Shown one piece after another: positions 16,353-25,030 of a stretch of DNA of 64,000 bases (position 1 is its first letter; every line of letters begins with the position of its first letter). The position numbers and the translations under genes were made by a program. The notes below the pieces were generated by a model. That model did not search any database. It worked only from the letters and a program-made list of their open reading frames with translations, and was not told the origin of the DNA. Origin of the DNA: Vagococcus zengguangii (GTDB lineage Bacteria > Bacillota > Bacilli > Lactobacillales > Vagococcaceae); NCBI RefSeq assembly GCF_005145005.1, contig NZ_CP039712.1:279001-343000 (forward strand), read 5' to 3'.

Positions 16353-18197
16353 GTGAAATTAAGAGAAGATATTAGAAACGTAGCGATTATCGCCCACGTT
16401 GACCATGGTAAAACAACATTAGTAGATGAATTATTACGCCAATCACACACATTAGACGAGCGTAAAGAATTGCAAGAGCGTGCAATGGACTCTAACGATA
16501 TCGAGCGTGAGCGTGGTATCACTATTTTAGCGAAAAACACAGCGATTCAATACAACGGAACACGTATCAACATCATGGACACACCAGGTCACTCGGACTT
16601 CGGTGGAGAAGTAGAACGTATCATGAAAATGGTTGACGGTGTAGTTTTAGTCGTAGATGCTTATGAAGGAACAATGCCTCAAACACGTTTCGTATTGAAA
16701 AAAGCTTTAGAACAACACATTACGCCAATCGTAGTAGTAAACAAAATTGACAAACCATCAGCACGTCCTGAAGAGGTTGTTGATGAAGTATTAGAATTAT
16801 TTATCGAATTAGGTGCAGATGATGATCAATTAGATTTCCCTGTTGTGTATGCGTCAGCGATTAACGGTACATCAAGTTTATCTGATGATCCAGCAGACCA
16901 AGAACATACAATGAACCCTATCTATGATCAAATTATCGAGCACATTCCCGCACCAGTTGATAACAGCGACGAGCCATTACAATTCCAAGTATCATTATTA
17001 GACTATAGTGATTACGTTGGACGTATCGGTATCGGACGTGTATTCCGTGGAACAATCAAAGTAGGGGATCAAGTATCATTAATGAAACTTGACGGTTCTG
17101 CTAAAAACTTCCGCGTTACTAAAATTTTTGGTTTCTTAGGACTAGACCGTGTCGAAATCCAAGAAGCAAAAGCTGGTGACTTAATTGCCGTTTCAGGTAT
17201 GGAAGACATCTTCGTTGGGGAAACTGTGACACCAGTTGACCACCAAGATGCGTTACCGATTTTACATATTGATGAGCCAACTCTTCAAATGACATTCTTA
17301 GTAAACAACTCACCATTTGCTGGTCGCGAAGGTAAATTTGTTACGTCAAGAAAAATTGAAGAGCGCTTAATGAGTGAATTACAAACTGACGTGTCTTTAC
17401 GTGTTGAAAACACCGATTCACCAGATGCTTGGATTGTTTCAGGTCGTGGGGAATTACATTTATCTATCTTAATCGAAAACATGCGTCGTGAAGGTTACGA
17501 ATTACAAGTATCACGTCCAAAAGTTATTGAAAAAGAAGTGGATGGTATTCAATGTGAACCATTCGAACGTGTACAAATCGACACACCAGAAGAGTACATG
17601 GGTAGTGTTATCGAATCATTAGGTCAACGTAAAGGCGAAATGTTGGATATGATTAATTCTGGTAATGGCCAAGTAAGATTAATCTTCTTAGTACCAGCTC
17701 GTGGATTAATCGGTTACTCAACTGAGTTTATGTCAATGACACGTGGTTACGGTATTATGAACCACACATTCGATCAATACCTACCTAAGATTCAAACACA
17801 GTTAGGTGGCCGTCGTAACGGTGCCTTAGTGTCTATTGATACTGGTAAAGCAACCACTTACTCAATCATGAGTATCGAAGAACGTGGTACAGTTTTTGTT
17901 GAACCAACGACTGAAGTTTATGGTGGTATGATTGTTGGTGAAAACAGCCGTGAGAATGACTTAACGGTTAACATCACACGTGCTAAACAAATGACTAACG
18001 TTCGTTCTGCTAATAAAGACCAAACATCAGTTATCAAAAAACCAAAAATCTTAACATTAGAAGAATCATTACAATTCTTGAATGATGATGAATATTGTGA
18101 AGTAACACCAGAAAGCGTTCGTCTACGTAAACAATTGTTAGACAAAGGTGAACGTGAACGTGCGGCGAAGAAAAAGAAAAACGCTGAGCAAGAATAA
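16353..18197 (+). CDS. typA: Ribosome-associated GTPase TypA/BipA
   Basis: Translational GTPase of the EF-G group that binds the 70S ribosome and assists 50S assembly and stress or cold growth. 614 residues, full length. G1 is AHVDHGKTT, the switch I region holds ERERGITI, G3 is DTPGH, G4 is NKID (residue about 130). Domains II, III and V and the TypA-specific C-terminal region (RGLIGYSTEFMSMTRGYGIM and later) follow. The C-terminus is rich in Lys and Glu. Uses a favourable ribosome site (AAGGAG) and has its own promoter and a very stable terminator. Confidence 0.97.
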   Translation: MKLREDIRNVAIIAHVDHGKTTLVDELLRQSHTLDERKELQERAMDSNDIERERGITILAKNTAIQYNGTRINIMDTPGHSDFGGEVERIMKMVDGVVLVVDAYEGTMPQTRFVLKKALEQHITPIVVVNKIDKPSARPEEVVDEVLELFIELGADDDQLDFPVVYASAINGTSSLSDDPADQEHTMNPIYDQIIEHIPAPVDNSDEPLQFQVSLLDYSDYVGRIGIGRVFRGTIKVGDQVSLMKLDGSAKNFRVTKIFGFLGLDRVEIQEAKAGDLIAVSGMEDIFVGETVTPVDHQDALPILHIDEPTLQMTFLVNNSPFAGREGKFVTSRKIEERLMSELQTDVSLRVENTDSPDAWIVSGRGELHLSILIENMRREGYELQVSRPKVIEKEVDGIQCEPFERVQIDTPEEYMGSVIESLGQRKGEMLDMINSGNGQVRLIFLVPARGLIGYSTEFMSMTRGYGIMNHTFDQYLPKIQTQLGGRRNGALVSIDTGKATTYSIMSIEERGTVFVEPTTEVYGGMIVGENSRENDLTVNITRAKQMTNVRSANKDQTSVIKKPKILTLEESLQFLNDDEYCEVTPESVRLRKQLLDKGERERAAKKKKNAEQE

Positions 18198-18199
18198 TT

Positions 18200-18265
18200 A
18201 AAAAAGCCAAGGCTCTTGGAACTGCCCCATCAAAGTGGGACAGTATCGAGAGCCTTGGCTTTTTT
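18200..18265 (+). terminator. Terminator after typA, with an inserted inner stem
   Basis: 17-base arms AAAAAAGCCAAGGCTCT (18200-18216) and AGAGCCTTGGCTTTTTT (about 18248-18264). The apical part is itself paired: ACTG-C-CCCA and TGGG-A-CAGT around TCAAAG. The unit starting GGCTCT and ending AGAGCC looks like a small inverted-repeat element set into a terminator. Confidence 0.85.
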
Positions 18266-18348
18266 AGTGGAAATCAGTATCGTCAGACACTGGTAAGTGG
18301 CAAGAATATTCTTTTGATTTGAACGACAATTAGTTTAGGAAAACGCAA

Positions 18349-19062
18349 TTACAAATGAACATTTGAGAATTCAATTTTGAAATATTCTAATTTTTTGTAA
18401 GATTGTACTAATTCGATGACCTCGTCACTTTCTTGTAAACAAGTAATTTTTTCTTGTTTAACGACAGGCGTATTTTCCGGTAATTCCAATAAAGCATTTA
18501 CAAGCTTTGGAGGTGTCATGGCAATCTCGTTAATCTCTGTACTATCCTGGTCTAACATATTAAGATTGAAGTCTTTTTTTAGACGATGATAGACACTTTG
18601 GAAGTAGTTTAAGTCGTTTATCTTATTTTTATTGATATATTTTTCAGGTAAATAAGTATTTTGTAAAAAATAAGGAGTATCTTTATCACAACGCAAACGA
18701 GTGATTCTGTAGTAGGTTTGATCAGCTTTTAGGTTTAGTTTATTTAATATTTCTTGGTTGTGTTCGGGTGTTATTTCTAATACTTGGACCTTATCATTTT
18801 TAGATGGGAATAGTTCAATATCTGAAAATTCAACTAATTTTCTTTTTCTTGATCTGGAAATATAAGTGCCTTTTCCTTGAATACGAATTAAATATCCTTC
18901 GGTAGTTAACTCCTGAATCGCACGGATCACTGTAATAGAACTCACAGAATATTTTTCAATTAATTCTTTTTCACTATAAAATTTATCACCGCTCACAAAT
19001 TTTCCAGAGTTAATCTCTTTTAGCAAATCTTCTTTGATTTTTAGGTATTTTGGGGTTCTCAT
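18349..19062 (-). CDS. GntR/HutC-family regulator of the adjacent sugar operon (BgaR-like)
   Basis: 237 residues from the ATG at 19062, which has GAGG eight bases upstream; a GTG/ATG 7 codons earlier (19083) lacks a good ribosome site. The N-terminal 70 residues are a winged helix (YLKIKEDLLKEINSGKF, EKELIEKYSVSSITVIRAIQ). The C-terminal part is a UTRA ligand domain (about 90-235) with YRITRLRCDKDTPYFLQNTY. Such regulators usually repress a neighbouring sugar operon until a sugar phosphate binds. The gene is divergent from the bgaC-PTS operon, the same arrangement as the streptococcal bgaR-bgaC region. Ligand and target are inferred from position. Confidence 0.88.
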   Translation of the reverse strand: MRTPKYLKIKEDLLKEINSGKFVSGDKFYSEKELIEKYSVSSITVIRAIQELTTEGYLIRIQGKGTYISRSRKRKLVEFSDIELFPSKNDKVQVLEITPEHNQEILNKLNLKADQTYYRITRLRCDKDTPYFLQNTYLPEKYINKNKINDLNYFQSVYHRLKKDFNLNMLDQDSTEINEIAMTPPKLVNALLELPENTPVVKQEKITCLQESDEVIELVQSYKKLEYFKIEFSNVHL

Positions 19063-19127
19063 TTTATCATCCTCATTATTCATCTCTTTAAATAATATAG
19101 TAACCTAAATTAACGAAAAAAGAAATG

Positions 19128-19156
19128 TTGACATCGCTATCATAATATAATAATAT
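19128..19156 (+). promoter_or_regulatory. Promoter of the bgaC operon
   Basis: Perfect -35 TTGACA (19128-19133) and TAATAT (19151-19156), spacing 17. Confidence 0.7.
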
Positions 19157-19157
19157 G

Positions 19158-19169
19158 TTAATATATTAA
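19158..19169. promoter_or_regulatory. Palindrome at the bgaC transcription start; candidate GntR operator
   Basis: TTAATATATTAA is a perfect 12-base palindrome directly behind the -10 box, where a bound repressor would block RNA polymerase. Assignment to the divergent GntR regulator is inference. Confidence 0.4.
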
Positions 19170-19170
19170 G

Positions 19171-19184
19171 TGTAAACGTTTTAT
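19171..19184 (+). promoter_or_regulatory. cre-like site (CcpA) before bgaC
   Basis: TGTAAACGTTTTAT matches the catabolite-responsive consensus TGWAANCGNTNWCA in 12 of 14 positions and lies between promoter and ribosome site, a typical position for repression by CcpA. Confidence 0.6.
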
Positions 19185-19195
19185 AAGGAGAAGTT

Positions 19196-20980
19196 ATGAA
19201 AAAATTTGAAATCAAAGAAGAGTTTTATTTAAACGGGGAACCACTCAAAATCTGGTCTGGTGCTATTCATTATTTTAGAATTCACCCGGATGATTGGTAT
19301 CATTCATTATATAATTTGAAAGCACTAGGATTTAACACCGTGGAAACCTATGTCCCATGGAATATGCATGAAAAGAAGAAAGGTGAATTTGATTTTTCAG
19401 GGATTTTGGATTTGGAAAAGTTTATTCGACTAGCTGAATCCTTGGATTTACTAGTCATTGTTCGCCCGTCTCCTTATATTTGTGCAGAATGGGAATTTGG
19501 AGGTTTGCCGTATTGGTTGTTGAATGATAAAGAAATGCGTATTCGTTCTCGTGATGAAAGTTATCTAAAACATGTGGGCGATTACTATCATGAATTATTT
19601 AAGATACTAACGCCTTTACAAATTACCCAAAATGGCCCAATCATTATGATGCAGATAGAAAATGAATACGGTTCATTTGGGGGAGATAAAGAGTACTTGC
19701 GTAAGATAAAACATTTGATGCTTGAAAATGGTGTAGAAGTACCATTATTTACCTCTGATGGAGCTTGGGAAGCGACATTACAAGCAGGTAGTATGATTGA
19801 AGACGATATTTTGCCAACAGGTAATTTTGGTTCTAAAGGTGAAGAGAATTTTTCGAATTTGAAAGCTTTCCACGAATCACACGGTAAAAATTGGCCGTTA
19901 ATGTGTATGGAATTTTGGGATGGTTGGTTCAACCGTTACCATGAGCCAATTGTGACTCGCGAAGTGGATGAATTAGTAGCGTCTATGAAAGAGGTTATGC
20001 TACTAGGAAGTATTAATCTTTATATGTTTCATGGTGGAACCAATTTTGGGTTTATGAATGGCTGTTCAGCTCGTGGTCCAAAAGATTTACCACAAATTAC
20101 TTCTTACGATTATGGAGCACCACTAGACGAACAAGGGAATCCAACTGAAAAATATTATGCTATGCAACAAATGATAAAAGAAACATTCCCAGAGACGAAG
20201 CAATTATCACCTAAAATTAAAGCAACGATGAAACATGCGGGGATGAACCTTAAAGAGAAAGTAAGTTTATTTAACACTTTAGAGAGCATACCTAAAAAAC
20301 AAACGAATGCTTATCCTCTTACGATGGAAAAACTTGAGCAACACTCTGGTTATGTTCTTTACCGTACAACTTACCGTAAAGATACTGATCAGGAAAAATT
20401 CAGAATAATCGACGGACGAGACCGTGCTCAATTTTTCTTGAATGAGCAATTGATTAGTACACAGTATCAAGAAGAAATTGGAGAAGACATTGAAGTGTTG
20501 ATTACGGAAGAAATGAATACGGTCGATGTCTTAATTGAAAACATGGGACGCGTCAACTATGGTCATAAATTATTGACAGAAACGCAACGTAAAGGGCTAA
20601 GACAAGGTGTGATGTCTGATTTGCATTTCATGTTAGATTGGGAACATTATTCTTTAGATTTTGAAACGAGTGATTTTATCGACTTTTCAGGAGAATGGCA
20701 AGCTAATCAACCAGCTTTTTATCGATATAATTGTGAATTGACAACTATCGAAGACACGTTTCTTGATGTTTCCAAATTTGGTAAAGGAATTGTGTTAGTA
20801 AATGGTGTAAATATTGGCAGATTCTGGGAAACAAGTCCAATGCAAAGTTTATATATACCGAAACATTATTTGAAACAAGGTCATAATGATTTAATTATTT
20901 TTGAAACAGAAGGCAAGTATGCCGAGGAGATTCAATTGGTTGAACGACCAATTTATAAAGAAATGAAGGAGAATGTGTAA
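19196..20980 (+). CDS. bgaC: Glycoside hydrolase family 35 beta-galactosidase BgaC
   Basis: 594 residues, no signal peptide, so probably cytoplasmic. GH35 TIM barrel at the N-terminus with the acid/base glutamate in IENEYG (E157) and the nucleophile in MEFWDGW (E239), followed by C-terminal beta-sandwich domains (from about residue 380, ending with GRFWETSPMQSLYIPK). Streptococcus pneumoniae BgaC prefers terminal galactose beta-1,3-linked to N-acetylhexosamine. The identical gene order here (bgaC, PTS IIB, IIC, IID, IIA, agaS) supports a substrate such as galacto-N-biose or lacto-N-biose. It overlaps the PTS IIB gene by one base. Regulated by the GntR protein and CcpA if the sites in front are real. 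Confidence 0.9.
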   Translation: MKKFEIKEEFYLNGEPLKIWSGAIHYFRIHPDDWYHSLYNLKALGFNTVETYVPWNMHEKKKGEFDFSGILDLEKFIRLAESLDLLVIVRPSPYICAEWEFGGLPYWLLNDKEMRIRSRDESYLKHVGDYYHELFKILTPLQITQNGPIIMMQIENEYGSFGGDKEYLRKIKHLMLENGVEVPLFTSDGAWEATLQAGSMIEDDILPTGNFGSKGEENFSNLKAFHESHGKNWPLMCMEFWDGWFNRYHEPIVTREVDELVASMKEVMLLGSINLYMFHGGTNFGFMNGCSARGPKDLPQITSYDYGAPLDEQGNPTEKYYAMQQMIKETFPETKQLSPKIKATMKHAGMNLKEKVSLFNTLESIPKKQTNAYPLTMEKLEQHSGYVLYRTTYRKDTDQEKFRIIDGRDRAQFFLNEQLISTQYQEEIGEDIEVLITEEMNTVDVLIENMGRVNYGHKLLTETQRKGLRQGVMSDLHFMLDWEHYSLDFETSDFIDFSGEWQANQPAFYRYNCELTTIEDTFLDVSKFGKGIVLVNGVNIGRFWETSPMQSLYIPKHYLKQGHNDLIIFETEGKYAEEIQLVERPIYKEMKENV

Positions 20981-21480
20981 TGAATATTGTGGGAACAAGA
21001 ATTGATGGTAGGTTAGTCCATGGGCAAGTAGCAAATTTATGGATTCCTAAATTACAAGTTGAGCGCGTGATTGTAATTGATGAAAAAGTAGCCAATAGTG
21101 ATATTGAAAAAAGTGGTCTACGTTTAGCAACACCAATGGGCGTTAAATTGAGTGTTTTATCACCTCAACGTGCAGCGGAACAGCTAGTAGGAGGACGTTA
21201 TGGCAACCAACGCTTGTTTATTTTAGCTAAAGGCCCACAAGCTTTTGCGGAGTTAGTCAACAATGGTGTGAAATTAGACGCATTAAATGTTGGGAATATG
21301 TCAAAAAATGATCAAACACAAGCCATGACAAATTCAATTAATATCACAGGAGAAGACTATGAGGTGTTCCAAGAGCTAGCACAACAAGGCGTTAAGCTAA
21401 CCGCTCAAATGGTACCAGGTACAAAGGAAGAATCATTTTTAGAAATAATGAAAAAATTTAATAAGGAGGGTAACAACTAA
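20980..21480 (+). CDS. PTS mannose/fructose/sorbose-family EIIB
   Basis: Phosphocarrier subunit of a mannose-family (Man) PTS, 166 residues. The phosphorylated histidine is H14 in RIDGRLVHGQVANLW, the family signature. It passes phosphate from EIIA to the incoming sugar. The start ATG overlaps the bgaC stop (TAATG), and its own stop overlaps the EIIC start in the same way. Closest in context to the galactosamine/galacto-N-biose group (AgaB/GadV-like), which is inferred from the flanking bgaC, agaS and lacD. Confidence 0.92.
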   Translation: MNIVGTRIDGRLVHGQVANLWIPKLQVERVIVIDEKVANSDIEKSGLRLATPMGVKLSVLSPQRAAEQLVGGRYGNQRLFILAKGPQAFAELVNNGVKLDALNVGNMSKNDQTQAMTNSINITGEDYEVFQELAQQGVKLTAQMVPGTKEESFLEIMKKFNKEGNN

Positions 21481-22400
21481 TGACAATCGCACTTTGGCAA
21501 ATTTTGTTATTGACACTTTATGCAGGGTATCAAATTCTTGATGATTTAGGAATTTGGAGTTCGCTGGCGCAACCGGTTTGGGCAGGTTTAATTTCCGGAC
21601 TAATTATGGGGGATGTTGGTGCTGGATTATTAATTGGTGGAAGTATGCAGTTAACTGTTTTAGGGGTTGGAACGTTTGGAGGCGCCTCTAAAATTGATGC
21701 AAACTCAGGGACTGTTTTAGCAACGGCTTTTTCAGTTGGATTAGGGATGGAACCTGAACAAGCTTTAGCAGCAATTGCAGTGCCTGTAGCAAGTTTAATG
21801 ATTCAAATGGATATTTTAGGAAGATTCTGTAACACTTTCTTTGCTCATAGAATTGACGCAAAAGTTGAAGAAATGGACTACCGAGGAATTGAAAGAAATT
21901 ATTTAATGGGGTCAATGTCATGGTTCTTATCTCGTGCATTACCTGTTTTCTTAGCTTTAACTTTTGGTGGTGAAGTGGTAGATAAAATCGTAACAGTTTT
22001 AAATGGCGATTTAAAATGGTTAGGTGATGGTTTATCAGTAGCAGGTGCTGTATTACCAGCAGTCGGTTTTGCGATTTTATTACGATACTTACCGGTGAAA
22101 AAACACTTTGCTTATTTAATTCTAGGTTTCGTTGTAACGGCATTATTAACGACCGTATTTGGTAATGTACAATTAATTGGTGGGAACATGGCAGGTTTAG
22201 TCGAAGGATTCACAGGTAATTTCATCAGTTTACCAATGCTAGCGATTGCTTTAATTGGTTTTGCAATTGCATTGTTACAATACAAACGTTCAGGTGCTGA
22301 TCTTACAACAACGGGTAGTAGCGTTGTTCGAGAAGAAGTATTAGGAAATAACGTGGTAACAAAACAAGAAGAAGGAGAGATTTTGGAAGATGAGCTATAA
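21480..22400 (+). CDS. PTS mannose-family EIIC permease
   Basis: Integral membrane subunit, 306 residues, about eight hydrophobic segments. The conserved region GLISGLIMGDVGAGLLIGGS near residue 40 and the asparagine-containing DANSGTVLAT stretch are typical of ManY/AgaC proteins. Together with EIID it forms the sugar channel. A hydrophilic C-terminal tail of about 30 residues extends past the last helix. The end overlaps the EIID start by 11 bases. Confidence 0.92.
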   Translation: MTIALWQILLLTLYAGYQILDDLGIWSSLAQPVWAGLISGLIMGDVGAGLLIGGSMQLTVLGVGTFGGASKIDANSGTVLATAFSVGLGMEPEQALAAIAVPVASLMIQMDILGRFCNTFFAHRIDAKVEEMDYRGIERNYLMGSMSWFLSRALPVFLALTFGGEVVDKIVTVLNGDLKWLGDGLSVAGAVLPAVGFAILLRYLPVKKHFAYLILGFVVTALLTTVFGNVQLIGGNMAGLVEGFTGNFISLPMLAIALIGFAIALLQYKRSGADLTTTGSSVVREEVLGNNVVTKQEEGEILEDEL

Positions 22401-23190
22401 ATTAGAGAAAAAAGACTTTAAGCAAATTAATCGTCGAAGCTTGATTGCTTTCCAATTTGGTTGGAACTATGAAAGAATGCAAGGCTCAGGTTACTTATAT
22501 ACTATTTTACCCCAATTAAGAAAAATGTATGGGGATGGCACTAAAGAACTAAAAGAAATGATGAAAATGCACACGCAAGTTTTTAATACCAGTAACTTTG
22601 TGAATACGCTAGTTACAGGGATTGATTTAGCTATTGAAGAAAAAGAAGGGGTTCGAGGTAAGGAAACGGTTCAAGGATTGAAAGTTGGTTTAATGGGTCC
22701 TTTTGCAGCCATTGGTGATTCTATTTTTGGTTCATTATTACCTACTATTTTAGGTGCTCTTGCAGCTAACATGGCGATTGAAGGGAACCCGTTAGGTTGT
22801 ATTCTATGGTTAGCTGCATCAATAGGCGTGATGGTACTACGTTGGAAAATGTTAGAGTTATCTTATCGTGAAGGTGTGACATTAGTCACAACAATGCAAC
22901 ACAAGTTGTCTGCGTTGACAGATGCTGCTACTTTACTAGGTGTTTTCATGGTGGGTGCGCTGATTGCAACAATGATCAATGTTAAGGTTTCTTGGGCTCC
23001 ACAAATAGGAGATTTAACCATAAATGTTCAGAATAATTTAGATATGATTTTACCAAGGTTATTTCCAGCGATGATTGTTGGTGTGGTTTATTGGATGTTA
23101 GGTAAGAAAAATATGACATCGACTATTGCTATTTTCATTGTCCTAGTGGTATCAGTTGCTTTATCTGCCCTAGGTGTCATTTCAAAATAA
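22390..23190 (+). CDS. PTS mannose-family EIID
   Basis: 266 residues. The N-terminal cytoplasmic part contains QFGWNYERMQGSGYLYTILP, followed by the family motif GLMGPFAAIGDSIFGSLLPT and C-terminal membrane segments (about residues 170-266). EIID is found only in the mannose family and acts with EIIC in translocation. It overlaps the EIIC gene. After it comes a 216-base gap with a hairpin before EIIA, so the EIIA and downstream genes may be expressed at a different level. Confidence 0.92.
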   Translation: MSYKLEKKDFKQINRRSLIAFQFGWNYERMQGSGYLYTILPQLRKMYGDGTKELKEMMKMHTQVFNTSNFVNTLVTGIDLAIEEKEGVRGKETVQGLKVGLMGPFAAIGDSIFGSLLPTILGALAANMAIEGNPLGCILWLAASIGVMVLRWKMLELSYREGVTLVTTMQHKLSALTDAATLLGVFMVGALIATMINVKVSWAPQIGDLTINVQNNLDMILPRLFPAMIVGVVYWMLGKKNMTSTIAIFIVLVVSVALSALGVISK

Positions 23191-23210
23191 CGTAGTCATT
23201 TCATATGAAG

Positions 23211-23261
23211 ATGGTACTCAGAAATTAGTAACCTTTATGGTGAAATTAACCTGAGTACCAT
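23211..23261 (+). promoter_or_regulatory. Hairpin in the 216-base gap between EIID and EIIA genes
   Basis: ATGGTACTCAG (23211-23221) and CTGAGTACCAT (23251-23261), a perfect 11-base stem with a 29-base loop. A run of eight T follows only after TTAACTTTG, so termination would be weak. It may attenuate transcription or mark a processing site. The remaining gap up to 23406 shows no convincing gene, although an unused AAGGAGG lies near 23303. Confidence 0.5.
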
Positions 23262-23406
23262 TTAACTTTGTTTTTTTTATAAATGAATGAGATCGTATAA
23301 ATAAGGAGGTCTCTTTCAACTAGGTATCATTGTGGCGGAGAAGAGGATTGCTATTTTAAAGTTTTTAATAAATAGCTAGATTTTAATTGTATAGAAGGAG
23401 TAAGAG

Positions 23407-23811
23407 ATGGCGGATATCATTATAACAGGACACGGTAATTTTGCACAGGGGATGAAGCATGCAGTTGAGATGATTATGGGTGAACAAGAAAAAATAAAAG
23501 AAATTCCTTTTATAGGGGAAGAACCTTTAGAAAGTTTTTCTAATAATCTTAAGCAATCAGTTAATACTTCTTTAGAAAACAATCAAGAAATAATTGTTTT
23601 TACTGATTTAAAGGGTGGCACACCATTTAATCAATCGATGTTATTGCATATGGAAAGTTCTGGAATTTATGTAGTGGGTGGTACCAATTTGGCAATGTTA
23701 ATAGAGGCAATCAGTTTAAATATGTCAGAAATGAAAACTGAAATAATTCTTGAAAAAGTGATTAATTCTTCGAAAGATAGTATTTATTCCAGTTTAGATT
23801 TTAGTAAATAA
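23407..23811 (+). CDS. PTS mannose-family EIIA
   Basis: 134 residues, cytoplasmic EIIA(Man) domain with the phospho-histidine H9 in ITGHGNFAQGM. It takes phosphate from HPr and gives it to EIIB. The middle contains FTDLKGGTPFNQSM, conserved in the family. Ribosome site AGAAGGAG. It is separated from the other PTS subunits by a non-coding stretch, unlike the tight coupling of IIB, IIC and IID. Confidence 0.92.
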   Translation: MADIIITGHGNFAQGMKHAVEMIMGEQEKIKEIPFIGEEPLESFSNNLKQSVNTSLENNQEIIVFTDLKGGTPFNQSMLLHMESSGIYVVGGTNLAMLIEAISLNMSEMKTEIILEKVINSSKDSIYSSLDFSK

Positions 23812-23850
23812 AATAATTAATCAAATAAAATTTTTCAAGGAGGGGTTAAT

Positions 23851-25014
23851 ATGTTTTTTAAAACAGATGAAGAATTGACAGACTTAGGAGCACTCATCAC
23901 GACAAGAGAGATTGAACAGCAGCCTAAATTATGGCAAGAAACTTTTGATATTTATCAAAAAAATCAAGAGGAAATTAATAAATTTATTAATGACTTTGCA
24001 AAAGAGTCACAACAGAAGGTGCGAGTTGTTTTTACTGGTGCCGGGACCTCAGCTTATGTGGGGGATGTTGTTAAACCGCATTTAGTTCGCTATGGGGATA
24101 ACGAGCGTTTTATTTTTGAAGCGATTCCAACAACTGATATTGTAGCAGCTCCTTACGATTATTTAAAACCTGAAGAGCCAACTATTTTAGTGTCGTTTGC
24201 AAGAAGTGGGAATAGTCCGGAAAGTGTAGCGACGGTTGATATTGCGAATCAAGTGGTGAAAAACTTACGACACTTAATCATTACATGTGCTCCAGAAGGA
24301 CAATTAGCTCAATCCGGTGCTCAAGATGACAAAGCGTTTGTGATGTTAATGCCAGCTTTATCAAATGATAAAGGCTTTGCGATGACAGGAAGTTTCACGT
24401 GTATGACTTTAGCAAGCTTATTAGTTTTTGATGATACACATACCAATAAAGCCGAAATGGTTGAGCAAATGAGTGCCATGGGTGAACAAGGGATTAAACT
24501 TGAAAATGAAATTAAATCGTTAGTTGATTTAGAGTTTAATCGTGTGGTTTATCTAGGGTCAGGTGCGTTGTCTGGGTTAACGCGTGAAGCGCAATTAAAA
24601 TTATTAGAATTAACTGCAGGTCAAGTGACGACAGCATTCGATTCTTCGTTAGGTTTTCGACATGGACCTAAATCATTTGTTGATGAAAAAACGCTAGTAT
24701 TTACTTTCATTAGCAATGATGCTTACACAGCACAATATGATGTGGATATTTTAGAAGAAATTAAAGGGAATGAAATCGCTGTTGCTACAGTGGGAATTGC
24801 GCAAAATACGACCACGTATTCAGGTCAATCGATGATAATCGAGAGTGAACAATTGTTACCGGATGCGTATCTTGCTTTACCATATATTGTAATTGCTCAG
24901 ACGTTTGCTTTATTAACATCAGTAAAGGTTGAGAATAAGCCAGATACACCATCTCCAACAGGGACTGTAAACCGTGTTGTTCAAGGCGTTATCATTCACG
25001 AATTAAATAAATAG
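23851..25014 (+). CDS. agaS: AgaS: galactosamine-6-phosphate deaminase/isomerase family (SIS domains)
   Basis: 387 residues with two sugar isomerase (SIS) domains: VVFTGAGTSAYVGDVV and SFARSGNSPESVAT in the first, VVYLGSGALSGLTREAQLK and FRHGPKSF in the second. AgaS converts galactosamine-6-phosphate to tagatose-6-phosphate with ammonia release in the N-acetylgalactosamine pathway. The position between the PTS and a tagatose-bisphosphate aldolase supports this. Ribosome site AAGGAGGGG. No deacetylase (AgaA/NagA) lies in the operon, so acetylated substrates would need an enzyme coded elsewhere. Confidence 0.9.
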   Translation: MFFKTDEELTDLGALITTREIEQQPKLWQETFDIYQKNQEEINKFINDFAKESQQKVRVVFTGAGTSAYVGDVVKPHLVRYGDNERFIFEAIPTTDIVAAPYDYLKPEEPTILVSFARSGNSPESVATVDIANQVVKNLRHLIITCAPEGQLAQSGAQDDKAFVMLMPALSNDKGFAMTGSFTCMTLASLLVFDDTHTNKAEMVEQMSAMGEQGIKLENEIKSLVDLEFNRVVYLGSGALSGLTREAQLKLLELTAGQVTTAFDSSLGFRHGPKSFVDEKTLVFTFISNDAYTAQYDVDILEEIKGNEIAVATVGIAQNTTTYSGQSMIIESEQLLPDAYLALPYIVIAQTFALLTSVKVENKPDTPSPTGTVNRVVQGVIIHELNK

Positions 25015-25030
25015 ATAAGAGGGAAGAAAG

